A stretch of DNA of 64,000 nucleotides from Jaapia argillacea MUCL 33604 (GCA_000697665.1 KL197727.1:372001-436000), one strand, 5' to 3'. Positions 45,048 through 57,808 are shown, counted from the first letter of the stretch. Notes: generated from the letters alone by a model not told the origin. A program made the numbers and translations.

Positions 45048-47634
45048 ATGGCTCGTGCGACTCGCTCCACAGTCCAACAACAGGAAAGGGAAAAGCCTAC
45101 AGATCCGGTTCCCCTACCTCCACCTCCTCGAATAAAAGCTGGCTCAAAGAAACGGAAACGTCTCTCCAATGTCAATGGAGATGTCGACGGACAACCCGCA
45201 GCAAAGCAGTTAAAGGGCGATGCTGCTGTCAAAGAAGAACAAGTGGCCGAAGGGGATATGGCCGAAGCTCTCGATGAGAATAGTGAACTGGAACTTCAGA
45301 GTGCTGGTGATCTCCCACTCAACCCTCCGGATGCGGAGAAGATTCTCGATATCCTTGAAATGTATGCTATTGTCTTTTCAGTTTGATGCGCGGTTGTACT
45401 TATGGTGGCCTTTTACTTAGGGTGGATACACAAGGTCTCCTCGACCGAGTATTTCCTCTATCAACCGACTCTTCACAAGTAGCGTCAACATCAACGTCAT
45501 CACCACAATCATACTCCCTCCGTACCCTTCTCAAAGAATCTTCACGATATCCCTTGAATATCCTCCGCGTGAGTGCTACAGCCCAAGGCCCTTCGTTTGG
45601 ATTATTCTAATATGGTGTCATATCCCTCTGTAGTCTGCCATCCAACATCTCTTTCCTATCTCATCCCACGCCAGGTCACGTCCTTCAAGTCCGGCGTCTC
45701 AGCAGCTGCGTTTCTGCAACCTCGCCCTTAACCTCCTCGACCAAGCATCATTCCATTCCACACCCATCCCACTTGACTTGGACACAATCCTACCATCTCA
45801 TCCAGACATCTCTATCGACGGCGAAGTACATCCGGAGGCAGAACCCCAATCCACCTCGCATCCACTATCAGCATCCCAACGCTCTGCTCCACCCCGAAAG
45901 CGCAAGTATGCGCTGGTCCAACGACTACCGGGTGGTGATTGGTGGACGTCTCTTGATTCTGACTTTGTTTCGCCACTAGATGGCAAAGATCTGCGAGATT
46001 TACCGACCGCCCATGCGGAGTTAGTTGCTGTCTTCCCCACACCGTCAGCGTCCACCTTTGCACCTCCACCTCCCTCATCTTCAGGCGCCACCTCCGACAT
46101 CTCCATGGTCCAACCCACTCTCGGGTCGTTATTTCCGAAGAAGCCACCAGGACCTAGACAGCCACCGCCTGGTCCCCGATACGTCAGTGCTGGGAGCTTT
46201 CTGGACTATGGTCCCTATGCGAGCTTTGCACCTACATTCGACCAAGAGGGCGTTGAGGTGGGGCGAGATACTCTTGGTGGACTTCTTTGGAGCCGAGCGG
46301 AAAGGAAAAGTCGACGGCGGAAGGAGCTTGAGATGAGGGCAAGACTGATGTTGAGCGTGATGGATGAAGAGAGATCGCGTCGAGCGCAGGATGATGACGT
46401 TGTTATGAACGACAGCGAGGTCGCAGAGACTTCCCTCGATGGGTCGAGTAAGGACCTATCCATTCCAGACAGTGCAGAGATGGAGAGTGCGTTGCAGGGC
46501 CTGCTAGATTCAGAGCAAGTTGCTGCGCTGAAATCTGTACTGGGGAGCCTAGAGCTGGAGCAAGCTGTCCAGGAACTGCTGGATAGGAACGGTCGAGCGT
46601 TGATACGGTTAGAAGAGTTGCAGATTGAGAGGTTAGGATCGTCAACGGGTGGATCGACCACGGTCGAAGTTGGTTCGGAGGAATGGGATATCGGTGCGCT
46701 TTATTTGACTAGTGAACTTTTGTTGACGTTGTTGACATATCCGTACTTAGCGACCGGTATCATGGATTCTCTAACCCTCCTTGCCTCATTACGACCTCGA
46801 ATATCAGATGACCCATCATCACGAGCACCGTTAATCCCGCCAGATACTGTTCTTAGAAAGCTCCATCGCACTCTACCAGTGGGTCCCTCTCAAGGCTGGT
46901 ACGGCACTCTTCCATCATCTCGTTCTACCGCCCTCCGAGACGACTCAACTCTCCGCATCAAATCTGGGGCAACCATCACACCTGCAGCACCCGTCGCACT
47001 TCCTGCTACAACTCCAGTTGTAGTTGTACCTCCCGTCGCAAGCAAAGTCAACCCAGCTGCAGCTTCCACACCCTACACACCCTATCCATACCCCAACTAT
47101 AACGCGAGCCAGTACCGAGCCAGTGGGTATACATACACGCCTGGGCAAGCGGGATCCTATTATCCAAATACCTACGGCCAGGCCCAAGGTCAAGCTGCCG
47201 GCTCAAGCTATTATGCGAATCCACAGTACGGTACTGCTGCACAGCCCAGTCAGTACTCCTACTCGCCATGGTACTCCTCCTATCCACCTCAATCCACTCC
47301 TTCGGGTCGTGGAACGCCAGTGCCAACACCCGGGTCTTCGGTTCCTCCCCCAACAAATTATGCATCATATTACAACACTGCTACAGGCACTGCGGCCCAA
47401 CAACCACAACCTCAACGCGCGGTTGCGAACACTGTGTTGAGCAAGCAGTACCAACAAACGGGGGCGTGGACGCCTGGTGCATCTGGGTATGGTACAGCAC
47501 CCCCGCTACCTGCCCATTTGCGGAGTACGACGAGTGGGTTGGGAGCAGCTGGAACTCCTCAGCCTGGTGCAACGACTCTGGCGTACCAACAAGGTTACTA
47601 TGGGTCGTATCCAACTCCACCTGCACCAAGATAA
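45048..47634 (+). CDS. Unknown protein with Lys-rich N-terminus and Tyr/Pro/Gln-rich low-complexity C-terminus
   Basis: Three exons join cleanly (LDILEM|VDTQGLLDRVF, then NILR|SAIQHLFPI), giving about 810 residues. The N-terminus is basic and nuclear-like (RATRSTVQQQ, GSKKRKRLSN). The middle contains a helical region (SLRTLLKESSRYPLNILR, RFCNLALNLLDQ), a motif KYALVQRLPGGDWWTSL, and the segment YVSAGSFLDYGPYASFAPTFD, which looks conserved. A charged coiled stretch follows (RAERKSRRRKELEMRARLM). Residues after ~620 form a prion-like tract of Tyr, Pro, Gln, Gly and Ser. I do not recognise the family. The nuclear signals and ACGCGT sites upstream suggest, weakly, a chromatin or transcription role. 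Confidence 0.8.
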
Positions 47635-48397
47635 CGGGAGTGCGACTTTTTTTGTTTTTTGTATTATTTGTATTTGGGGGGTTAAGGTCACGCCGTTCAC
47701 CGTCGGTCTGGTGAATCTGTTCTGTATCTTTTAAACTTCTTTTCTTTTTTCGTCGTTTTTAGTTGTATAACCAGCGTTCGCTTGGTTGCTTAGAGTACAA
47801 TAGTAATTTCCCTTAAAATGTGACCTTTTGCCAGTGCCCCAGGTGTCTTCGGCTAAAGTACAGTTGGGATAGATCCTCAGCCTATGCATGGCCATATTAC
47901 CCAGCGGCCGGATTGCTCGCTTCTCCGCGGAGATGATCCTGATGCATTCTGAGTCGCTCGTATAAGTTCGTATATTGCCTCCTAAGAGGGACTGTTCAAT
48001 GCCCTCTAGGACCCACTGCCATTATGCAGAGCAGGCCTGACTACCAGACATCGATGAACATTCGCTCTCTCGCGCCAAACCACCCCTTCAGATCCTGGAG
48101 ACGCACTGGGCGCTCTCTGTGAAGGGGAAAGTATCCACCGAAGCCTCTACTGTCGGTACAGGCAGAGACAAGTGAGGTGGGGTGAAAGACGCGATGGTGG
48201 TTCAACATCGTCCACATCCGGTTTTTAACTGCATCCATCGTGCTCACGTGGACAGCCGCATTCGGAGAGGACTTCTAATTCCAAGCCACGAGAACGATAA
48301 AATGTACATTGTGATATGCAATCGATACTACAAGGCGAAGAGGTATCACTGAGAAGGTGATGTCGTCAAGAGCGTAAAGACGTCAGTCAGAACAGGG
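47635..48397. other. Intergenic, with one small open frame
   Basis: This is between convergent genes. The only item of note is a 68-codon frame on the minus strand at 48041-48247, listed separately. No RNA gene or repeat was seen. Confidence 0.45.
48041..48247 (-). CDS. Small open frame of doubtful status
   Basis: The frame opens at a GTG; the first in-frame ATG is three codons on (MDAVKNRMW). It reads through HHRVFHPTSLVSACTDSRGF and ends ERMFIDVW. Composition looks protein-like, but no family is recognised and no splice partner is obvious. It may be an exon of an unseen gene or chance. Confidence 0.2.
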   Translation of the reverse strand: MSTMDAVKNRMWTMLNHHRVFHPTSLVSACTDSRGFGGYFPLHRERPVRLQDLKGWFGARERMFIDVW

Positions 48398-50618
48398 TTA
48401 CCTTCCCGCAAAATCCGCGCCAACTCGGAGGTGAACCACGAGAGTATTGCTCGGCCTCTGGGCTGGTGAGGTCATGTCTTCAACGGGTTGGGGTAAGGGG
48501 TTGATACGGTAAGGTAAAGTAGATCCAAAACTTTGCACGAGATGCTCCTGCGCAGCCTGGGCAGCACACACTTCTATTGGCGAGGTAGAGTCACCAACCA
48601 TACCGTCTCGGCGTGCAGGAGTAGGGGATTGTGAAGGTGGCGACGGAAGAGTGCTTCGAGGCCGCCGTGCGGGCAGAGGATAATACCGGCGAGCCGGGGC
48701 ATTGAGACGTACCCGAGCATTTCGGGGTTCGTCCGTGGCGTGGCTGATTGAGGTTCGGGTTGTAGGTATCAGCGACTCGATCATGGTTTGACGGGTACCA
48801 TTCTCCATATTAATGATCGATTGGTCCACTGACTGTGAAGTGGTCATTCGTATCCGGATTTGGGTGCGATCTCTTTCCACCCTATCTTCCTCGTCTGTTG
48901 AAATCTCGTTGCCATCCGCATCTAGGCGAGCTGGTGAGTTTCAGGGATGAATGTCAACACCGACAGAAGCATGCGTCGAGATTTCACTCACCCCATCCTC
49001 GCCTTCGTCTGGAGTACGATGACGTTGGGTTGGTTCCCATAACCGTGCGATCCCCATACTGCACGACGGTGGTAGTCTCTGAAGAGTCAGCAGTTCTTGC
49101 GTGTTCCGACCCTGAAGCTCCTCCTTCTCTTACTCTGCGTCGAGGCGGTACGGCGGACCTCGCCCCTTGATGCCGATCTCTAGACACCCTCGGTGGTAGC
49201 ATAGGGCTGTTAGGGTCCATCCATTCGTCCACATTGATGTTATGGACATGTTCATCACCATCAGCATTGAGCCTTCTACGAATGCGATAGCTTCTCTGTT
49301 CCGTGGGATCTGCGTCCGGGTTCTCGACAGCATCGTAGTCTTCGCTATTAGACGACGGTGGCCAGAGGCGACTTTCCGGAACTAGTGACGCTAAGTCATG
49401 TCCAATCCTCCCCCCTAGCAGTGCCCTCCGTATTTCCTGAGCCTCGCGTTCCTCAGAATGAGCCCCAGTCGACGCAGATCTGGTTGCGATGCCTGATAGA
49501 GGTCGGATGGTATCAGTCAAAGTCCCTGTGAGGTTACTCAGAACAGCGGAGGCGATGTCGTTGCTATCTTGTGCGACTGGCGTGGGGTTGGGATCGGGAG
49601 TGGGCGCACGGGGAGAGGATGGGATCCTGTGTGTCATCAATCTATCCATGACTCTCTCCAGGTCCTCTGCAAGTTGTGCTGTCCGTCTGGCAAAGTGTTG
49701 GGCAGTTTCTGTGCGACTGCGAGTAGCCTCGCCTCCTGCTCGAATCATCACTCGTCTGCCAATGGAAGTAGTTGGATCATCTGGAAGTCCATCCGGATTT
49801 CCCCTCTGTCGAATATGTTGCAATAACGATCCCCGCGAAGGGACGGTCTCGGGCCTGGTTAACGGGCGCTGAGGATTGACATGGGTGATTGGGACCGAAG
49901 ACGGGACGTCTTCGTTGGGGCCGAGGTGGGAGAGCATCCCCCGAGGGGGCGATGGCAACCCGCCCATGGTCGAGCGAGATAGCTCAGAATCTTGGGGTGG
50001 CGACTGAGCCTCCCGACTGTCAACGCCTCGAGGCAAAATCTCCCCATTGTTTACATGGTCTCCGTCATCCGCCCTAGGTGAGTTGCTCGTCACACCTCCA
50101 GCCAGCAGGATGCCAGAATGTTGAGGACCCATGGCTGGCACTCGATCCAAAAGGGCGTTGGTGATTGGCATACGCGTGGATAAGCCCCGCAGAGCAACGC
50201 GGAGCTCACTAATCCGTTCGAACGCAGCTTCTAATGCGGAAGACGCCAATCGGAGGCTCTGCCTTGTTTGAGCGAAGCGCTGCTCGTAGGTGGAGAGTGT
50301 GGGCTCAGTAGGTGACGCCAGGGCGGATGCACGATCCAAATTGCTGATGAGAGGTGGCGCAAACAAGGAAGGGGCTGCACTTTGAGACGTGGCAGCAGTC
50401 GGGAGGTTGAAATCGTCGGGGAGAGTGCGACTTTGTGGTGGAGATGGTGAGGTTTGACGTGATGTCGTCAGAGAGGGTTGACAAGTCAGACAAAGGCAAG
50501 AATCGGCATGGATACTCGCTTCAGGTTCAGTTTCATTAGTTGCCGAATTAGTTGGAGAACAAGCAGAGTGTCCTGACCTGATGAATCCGTTCCAAACAGT
50601 GGCCGTCCCATCCAGCAA
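48398..50618 (-). CDS. Unknown disordered protein with Ser/Pro/Arg-rich segments; 5' end unresolved
   Basis: The main exon (48984-50618) is open without an early ATG, so a first exon upstream is missing from this model. A Cys pair (CLCLTC) lies near the start. A helical segment follows (YEQRFAQTRQSLRLASSALE, AAFERISELRVALRGL), then long Ser/Pro/Arg-rich disorder with another helix (ARRTAQLAEDLERVMDRLM). The last intron (about 48932-48993) is well formed and joins RRRRGW to ARLDADGNEISTDEEDRVER. The second exon ends SNTLVVHLRVGADFAGR. No known domain was found. Confidence 0.65.
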
Positions 50619-50630
50619 AACGGACTGCGT

Positions 50631-50761
50631 TTAAGCAATCAACTGTTGCTTTTCGAGCGAAAAGACAGCGAATGCAATAGTACCAATGGCCAGAAGTTGA
50701 ATAAGTCCAGCGAGATGAGCACACGACGAATCTAAAGCGGGGACAAGGAATCCATTCTCAG
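50631..50761 (-). CDS. Possible terminal exon encoding a membrane helix
   Basis: After a plausible acceptor (GTTTCAACAG) the frame reads ENGFLVPALDSSCAHLAGL, then IQLLAIGTIAFAVFSL, and ends EKQQLIA stop. This looks like a transmembrane C-terminus. A short upstream exon (SSDGNTDLAHQRVSQIGSGK, about 50830-50885) can be joined through a GT..AG intron, but no start codon was found. It might belong to the MFS gene upstream, to the gene downstream, or be chance. Confidence 0.2.
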
Positions 50762-50912
50762 CTGTTGAAACGGTGGCTCGGGAAAGTCAACGACATCGCA
50801 GAACGTTACGTACGCGTTACAGAACAGTCACATTTCCCTGATCCAATTTGGCTGACCCGTTGGTGAGCAAGGTCTGTATTACCGTCTGATGATCCTACTT
50901 AAGTTAACAAGG

Positions 50913-53140
50913 CTACGATATAGGGACATCAACGCGGCGACCTATCAGTCTCCTCAATAGGGGGCGTTCACCCGAATAGCAGAAAGCGAATAGCGTGGAT
51001 ACACCCATGAAAGCCGTTGCGAAGACACACACCGCCAGCCATCCATGTCTTAAGCGGTCGTATAGCTGTGCACGAGCTTGAGTAGAGGAGATGAACATAT
51101 CAAAGGATTACTGACCTGCCCTCCTAACACGGGTCCGACTGAACAAAACAGCTCAGCCCAACGGATTAGGAAAAACAAAATGCCACCTACTTGTAGATCC
51201 AATACCGTAGGCGATATTGAAAGCACCATAGACATGTCCATCTGGAAAGCATTGAGCTTGATTGCAATTGTTCGTTATCAAAGAGGACACTGACATCCAA
51301 CATGATCCAGTTCTCTCGCAACGGCTGCTAGCTCAACCGTTACGGGAGATAGAGCAGCGGAGGTGAAAAATGCTAGTGGGAGTGTCATCGATCGATGCGA
51401 AAAGGAAAGATGTTAGTAAATACCTGTCAGCCCAAACACAACAGTAAAAAAAGGCAGGGTCCATTCTACGAGCAGCAGCGCCCACCACGGCAATGAGAGG
51501 AGCAAGCACAGGGGCGTAATCCACTCAGTGCCCAGTCGATCCACGAGATACCCAGAAAGGGGAGAAGCTGACAACACTGAATCAGATTAGGAGAATTTAA
51601 ACATGAAAGGGTTTACGCACAAATCAAGGTCGGGACAACGGAAGCAATAAATACCAGACCAACTTGATGGGCGTCGAGTCCATATAGTGCCTGAAGACGG
51701 AGAGGGATGGTCGGCTCCAGGCTCGCGTATGCAATTCTGAAATGGGGGATTGAGACCAGAAGCCATCGGAGATGTCAGTTTCACCCACCCATACATAGCG
51801 GTAATAAATAGTGCGGTGAGGGCTCTAGGAGATCGAGCAAGATTCGCGACCGCCTTCATGAAAGGACGTGTTTCTTGAATATTTGGAAGTTCGGAGGCAT
51901 TTTTAGGGCTTCGACGTGTTTCACCAGGACGATTGGGTGACTGGGCGTCCGCGTGGAGAGTGGCTTGGGAAACCGACATTGTCTGACTGGGGGGTGAATC
52001 ATGTAACAGGGTGGGACGTGCTTCCGGATCGGAGGAAGATGGTGGTAAATCATGAGGGGGTGCACGAAGTGAATCGGTATTTGGGTGTTCGATTATCAGC
52101 AGTCGCCCAATAAGATCAACCACGGATATGCCAATGCCGAAGATGAAGGGTGCCCTATATCCAAATCGGTCGTACAGAGCGCCTCCGATAGGTGGACCTG
52201 CGAGTAGGCTACTGCATCGAGTTAATGACCCTCGTCGGATAAATAAGTAAGCAGTTGGCATCCACAAACCCGACGGATAATCCACTCATCACGATTCCCA
52301 TTTGCTCTAGTGTCCATGTTAGAGGGGGTGAGGGCATATTTGATCTGACTTACGGCCAATCTGTGCTTCAGGAGTAGTGTCACATCTGTGGATCCTGAGA
52401 AAGGGACCAAAACCATTTACGGAAGGACCTACAGCAAGGCAAGCGCTACGACCCATACAATAGACGAACTGACACCTGCAGGGTGCGAGCATTGGCACCA
52501 ATTCTATCAGAAATAGAGGAGAGAACCCACCTTGGATGACGCGGGCGACACACATCAACCAGTAAGCGGTCGATTCCATTAGTAAGACTTGCGAGGCAAT
52601 CAAAGCACCCAACCCAAGGATGAGGGGCATTTGACGAGACCTGACCCGCTCGCTCAACCAGGCAATGGGTGGGGTTGCTAGAAGAACCGGGATGTCAATT
52701 ATTGATATATGTCGGCTTAAATGTTACCAACACAAGACAAGGCCTCCCGACTGCCAGGGATCCAATCATCATGACAGCCATCATACAACGGGGATACTCA
52801 CATATGCAAAAAGCAGCCATCCCACAAGGCTCGATACACCAGTATATCCGAGCCGCTGCAACTGGAATGGGAATACCGGAATGACAATTGAATAAATAAT
52901 GAGATCTGTGGTGATACCTTGACTTGCAGGTCAGTGGACAAGGCTTGTCAAGAGAAGACTTGAAGGGAGATGCTCACTTGATGTCACCACTTCGATCGAG
53001 AGCACACAAAACCTATCAGCATACGATCCTACTCTGAGGCGAATGTGGGGCATACCAAGGGTCACAAACCAGACGGACGAGCGCCACTTCAGACCCCATT
53101 GGGGCCCTGCATGTGAATGGAGAGCATCGGAAATGGTCAT
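50913..53140 (-). CDS. Major facilitator superfamily transporter (DHA1-like)
   Basis: This is a proton-coupled membrane transporter of about 12 helices; the substrate is unknown. Exon 1 starts MTISDALHSHAGPQWGLKWRS and joins, through a 139-nt intron, to GITTDLIIYSIVIPVFPFQL in the first helix. Later exons give LSERVRSRQMPLILGLGALI and a GGFSPLF loop. FVDANC and LLAGPPIGGALYDRFGYRAPF follow, the latter being the G...GP.GG.L motif of the drug/H+ antiporter group. A disordered central loop of ~80 residues comes next (NIQETRPFMKAVANLARSP), then LDAHQVGLVFIASVVPTLI, and the end is RRLIGRRVDVPIS. About nine introns are needed. It resembles vesicular-amine and multidrug-type fungal carriers, but no ligand can be assigned. 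Confidence 0.85.
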
Positions 53141-53643
53141 GGCTATATGCAACAAGACTAAGAGGAGTTTGGTGATGAAGGGTGTGCTACGAACGGAGAC
53201 ACATGAAGTACTCGTCGACTTGCGTGCGGAAGCCTAGATGCTGTCGTTAACGTTGACGCCGTGAGACAGCGTGAACTGTCATGAAAAATGACCTGCTCAC
53301 AGCCTGAGCTTGAATTGTTTAAACGATCATGCCTTGTACACAATACAGTAGCTATAGTGGTTGTATACCAATAGATCTGGACATAGCCTAGCCCGACAGC
53401 TTGTTATCTGCAAGCGGAAGCAGTTCCTCGAGACCTGTTGATCTTCGTTTCCACCGTTTCTGCGCTACACACTGGCCTCGAACCGAACCTACTCCGATCA
53501 TGCCAAGCGGAGCGCAGCGGCGGCTACTTACTATGCATTGAGTGCTAGTCACCGCCCCACCTCCCATTCCACGTGCTCTGTCCAATATTATTCTCGTGAA
53601 TCTCGTCTTCCGAAAAATACACAACGATACTGCTGGATGTACC
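53141..53643. promoter_or_regulatory. Shared upstream region of MFS transporter and DNA glycosylase
   Basis: These 503 bp separate divergent start codons. No gene is supported. The stretch is AT-richer between 53280 and 53390 than its surroundings. No recognised operator was found. Confidence 0.4.
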
Positions 53644-55230
53644 ATGCCCGAGCTGCCTGGTGAGGTCTCACCTTGGAGAATAGTGCTACATGGGATGTGT
53701 TGCCAACAACACTAAATGTCTTAGATGTCGAGAAAGCCGCTGAGCTTGTCCGGGACACTGCGCAAGGTCATAAAATCGAGCGAGTTGAAACTGTTGAAGA
53801 TTTGATCGCATTCTCTGGGATATCACATGAAGAATTTGTAAGTGTCTGTGCACCTAGTGGATGTGTCAAATTTCTAATACCTAATCGCAAACCAGGCAAA
53901 TGAGATAGTTGGGAGGAAGGTTACCAATGTAGGGCGATACGGTGTGTGTCAACAACTCATTCACCAGCACAGATGTTCATGCGGTTCCTACGTATAGGGA
54001 AAGTATTCTACATTGAGCTGGATGGCGAAGGCAGGTTCCCCGTACTGCATTTCGGGATGACTGGGATGCTCCAGGTTCGCTTTCACTGGGAAGTGCCCGT
54101 CATAACCCAACGTAACTATTTGATCCCAGATCAAAGGTCAGTCACCGACCATCTACAAGGAGGTGCCCAGGAAGCCTTCTGCACAGTGGCCGCCACGGTT
54201 TATGAAAGTGAGTATCTCTAGAAGTTGCTATCCGTACTGGCCCGTTCCTATAGCTGGTTAACCCTCTCGTTAGTTTATTCTTCACATCCGAAACGAAACC
54301 ACCAACAGAGTCACTGAGTTGGCCTTCTTGGACGCCCGCCGGTTAGGTCGCATACGTCTCTGTGCTGATCCCCTGAAGGAAGCTCCGATCTCAGGGCTGG
54401 GTTTCGATCCCATCCTGTGCATGCTCCCGTTGGAAGAATTCAAAAAATCAGTCCTCAAGCGGTCTTGCCCCATCAAGGCTCTGCTTTTAGACCAATCATT
54501 CAGCGCCGGTGTAGGTAATTGGGTGGCAGGTACGAACGCTTACGCCAAGGTGAAAGCTTAACTCATCACTACGCACAGATGAGATTCTGTACCATGCTCG
54601 AGTTCATCCCGAAGAACGCTGCAACGCTCTATCGGAAGAACAGCTGGTGGCCATACACAACTGGACTGAACAAGTTTGTCGCATAGCCGTGGAGGCGAAA
54701 GCGGACGAGGAGAGGTTCCCCGAAAATTGGTTATTTAAGCACCGTTGGGTAAACGACTACGATACATCCCATTTCCACTATCAACTGATTGACGCATTGG
54801 GCACAGGGCAAAGGTAAGAAGCAAAAGCCCTCTTTGAAACTGGTCAGTCCTTTCGTCCGCTCATGGGCGGAAGCGCTGACTTATTGCTGAAATTGGGCGC
54901 AGCCTTCAGGAGAATTCGCAACCATCAACTGGATTACGGTTGGAGGCCGTACGTCAGCGTATGTAGCGGAGCTTCAGCATCTCAATAGTCTACAACCGCT
55001 CGACCGCAAACACAGCTCAGATCATAATCAATCACCCCAGGAGGTATCCCCTGAGGAAGGCAGTACGACCTCCCCAACAGAGAAAGCTGTTGGCATAGTG
55101 ACACGAGGTCGGAAGCGCAAGGTGAGTTACATAGCGGAAAATATGTTGTGATTATCCCAAACCTTGGGCTTAGGTGACAGATAAAGTTGAGCCTTCCAGC
55201 CCAAGACGGACCAAGTCGAAGAGATCATAA
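53644..55230 (+). CDS. Fpg/Nei-family formamidopyrimidine-DNA glycosylase
   Basis: This base-excision repair enzyme removes oxidised purines or pyrimidines and nicks the strand. Exon 1 is only 16 nt (MPELP plus one base) and joins VEKAAELVRD. The N-terminal Pro and Glu needed for Schiff-base chemistry are present. The Lys equivalent to bacterial K57 appears in GKVFYIELDG, after an intron whose acceptor lies at GTATAG. FPVLHFGMTG and the helix-two-turn-helix segment (DQSFSAGVGNWVADEILYHA) follow. The tail is basic (RKRKVTDKVEPSSPRRTKSK) and replaces the zinc finger of bacterial enzymes, as in other fungal and plant Fpg proteins. About 360-400 residues. Its stop lies 71 bp from the stop of the converging UTP5. 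Confidence 0.9.
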
Positions 55231-55301
55231 CCGCGATGACAGAGTGTCCGTTGGCCATCATATAGTTGACCAGACGATAGAGTTCTAGACATCACGCATC
55301 A

Positions 55302-57808
55302 TCATTCGCTGTAATCTTCGTCCTCGTCCTCTTCGAATTCCTCTGCTTCGTCATCTATGAATCCATTCACCCGCGGGCCTTCGCCGTCTTCATCGTCTTC
55401 ATCGTCCTCTCCCTCGTCACTTTCATCATCTTCGTCACTCTCTCCGCCAAGTTCAACATCCTCGATACTACCAGAATCATCGTCGCTCTCCACTTCGACA
55501 TCCATTTGGTCGTTCCCAGCTTCATCTTCACTTTCGCCTTCGACATATCGTGTGACAGCTTTCCCGTTAGTGTTGCCTCGTTGATCCCGTCCCTTCTGCG
55601 TGGCCAGTGGGGCCGGTGCGATTGTCGACCGCATCTCGATCTGGGACAAGACCATATCGAGTCGACCATTCAAAGAGAGGAGGCTTTCCTGGAGAGTCAG
55701 TCGCGCTGACAGTGTCGCATGCAATCCTGATAATCGGGCGACCAGGTCGGGCATCTATGATTTGGTTTGAGTGCATGTAGGTCATTATATAATCGAGGAG
55801 ACTGACTGTCATGAGATGACCGCTGTGAACGGTCAGCACTGTCTTCACCCATGTAATCAATCCCATCCCTCTCTGTGTGCTGGCCCCCCCTCCACCACCC
55901 TTCATGTTATTGGCCCTGGCACCACGGCCAAGTCGTTCCACACATGCATTAAGGAGAGGGACCGCAAGCTGCGGGGGCAGCCTTCTCACCGTATTCCGTA
56001 TCAGACTTGGGTCGGAGTGTGTCAAGCAAGTCTCCAATAGTCTAGAGTCAGATGAATGCAGCGCCTGAATTAATGTCCGAGTGAGGGAGTTCGCCGGGAC
56101 CAAAGGGCCTGTTTCATCTCCGTTTTTCTGGTTCGAACCTTTGGTTCCCACCCGATCTGAGGGTTCGTCTTCTTCGCTATCTGAAGTGGCGTCTGTAGGG
56201 TTTGCCCCCGATAGTGCGGTCAAACGCTGACCCAGACTGAGCTCGGCAAGGTTTACATCAAGGTCGCCGTCAACATTCCTCATGTCCATGTCGTCCAAGT
56301 CGGAAGCTTGACCAAGTTCGAGACCTGAACCAACAGCAAGAGAAGCATGCTCTGCATATCGTTTCGTCGAAGCGCCCTGCCATGAAGTTATGAGACCAAA
56401 TGGGTGATGATAAGAGTGATGTAACGTACGATGGCAGTTTCCGGCTGAGCAGCACCAAGGCCTCCATCATCAAGCACGAGTTTGACTTCTGGAATGAATT
56501 CACCTGAATCGTCGAGAAAGCTCTGCGCAAATGATCATGACCCTGTTCCCAAACGGAGGAGAAACTACTCACGACCACGTCGAAGGCTGGCCTCACTCCC
56601 CCTACAGACCGAGCAACTCGCAGTCGACCCTCCTCATCTGGAATGAAACACGCATTGATCACAGTCATGGAGCTCGCATTCTTTTTCGCTGTGATGGCGA
56701 TATTCGAGAGAGCTTCCAGACTGCGAACTTTGTGCTTCGTTTTGGTACCCTCGCCAGCTGGTGGCGAAGGTGAGGGTACAGGGAATAGAGATATCTTGCC
56801 CGAGGCAGATACGGTCAAAATATTCAGTGAGGGTGAGTTGGATATACACAGATGTCGGGCATCCGAGTCTAGAGGAATAGATGCGAGTAGTTTTCCTTCC
56901 ACCACGGCTTTTCCTGAAGATTCAGGAATATTCCAAAGGTAAATGTGACGATCGGCCTGCGCCATGGATACGAACTGTTTTGACGGATGTTGGTTCGGCA
57001 TCCATTGTAAGGATGTGATGGGGGAAGCATGGCCAGTAAAGGACGCCGAGTCTTTTGGTTTGGGGAATTCTAGGGAAGTTGGGGACCTGGAAAATGAAAG
57101 CATTCGAATGCTATGGTTGGCGACGAGGACGTCGACCTGGTCCTCGTCTTCTGAAGGGGGCCGGATGGTGAGACAAGAATAAGGTATCTGGTCATCATAC
57201 TTCCAACTGCCCACAACTTCACTTTTCTGTTCATCCCATAATCTCAAGTATCCGTCGCCGCCACAAGTCCAAATACTGGGTCCTCCGCCCGATTTTTCAG
57301 ACACCGCGATCGATAGGATAGGAGCGGAGCTCGATGTATGTGATAGGGATTTAAGAATTCTGCTGTGGGTAGGAGAGAATAGTTGTGTTGTTCCATCGGA
57401 CAGTCCAAGTATGACCACTTGGACAGCAGATGATTCCGCCATTTCAGTGGATGCAGCCTGGCTACTCCGCTTCTTACGTCTCTTCTTGCTTGGTTGCGCA
57501 GACTCGGAGTCTCCTGAAGGATTTTGGGACAAATGAAGTCGAGCCCAACATAAGGATGTAACACGAGCATTGTCGACGATATGCTCCGCAACAGATTGGT
57601 CGGTGAGTGTGTCGTAGATACGAAGGCGGTGTTTGTCAATAGCAAGGGAGAGGAAGGCGAAGAGGTGACCGTCGGGTGAAAAGGAGGATAGAGCGGTGAG
57701 GGTGGAGGAGTCTTCGACGACTGCATGTGAGATGGCGGAGGTTGCTTCTGGTCGACCACGAGGGGGCTTTGGATGGTCTTTTTTGGATTTCTTCTGGGAG
57801 GAAGACAT
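55302..57808 (-). CDS. UTP5: UTP5/WDR43-like U3 snoRNP (t-UTP) protein
   Basis: UTP5 is part of the t-UTP subcomplex that binds early 18S pre-rRNA and supports rDNA transcription in the nucleolus. After a Lys-rich N-terminus (MSSSQKKSKKDHPKPPRGRP) WD40 repeats begin (ALSSFSPDGHLFAFLSLAID). They run through WTCGGDGYLRLWDEQKSE, SFTGHASPITSLQW and ISLFPVPSP. The C-terminal Utp12-type helical domain follows: SLTRTLIQALHSSDSRLLET, TVRRLPPQLAVPLLNACVE, WVKTVLTVHSGHLMT and, across the last intron, MPDLVARLSGLHATLSARL. It ends in a long acidic tail (DDEAEEFEEDEDEDYSE), common in nucleolar proteins. Length and domain order fit the family. Confidence 0.92.

Noticed and set aside
56131-56150. GGTTCGAACC resembling a tRNA B box
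   Set aside because: It lies inside the UTP5 coding exon and has no A box or cloverleaf around it.
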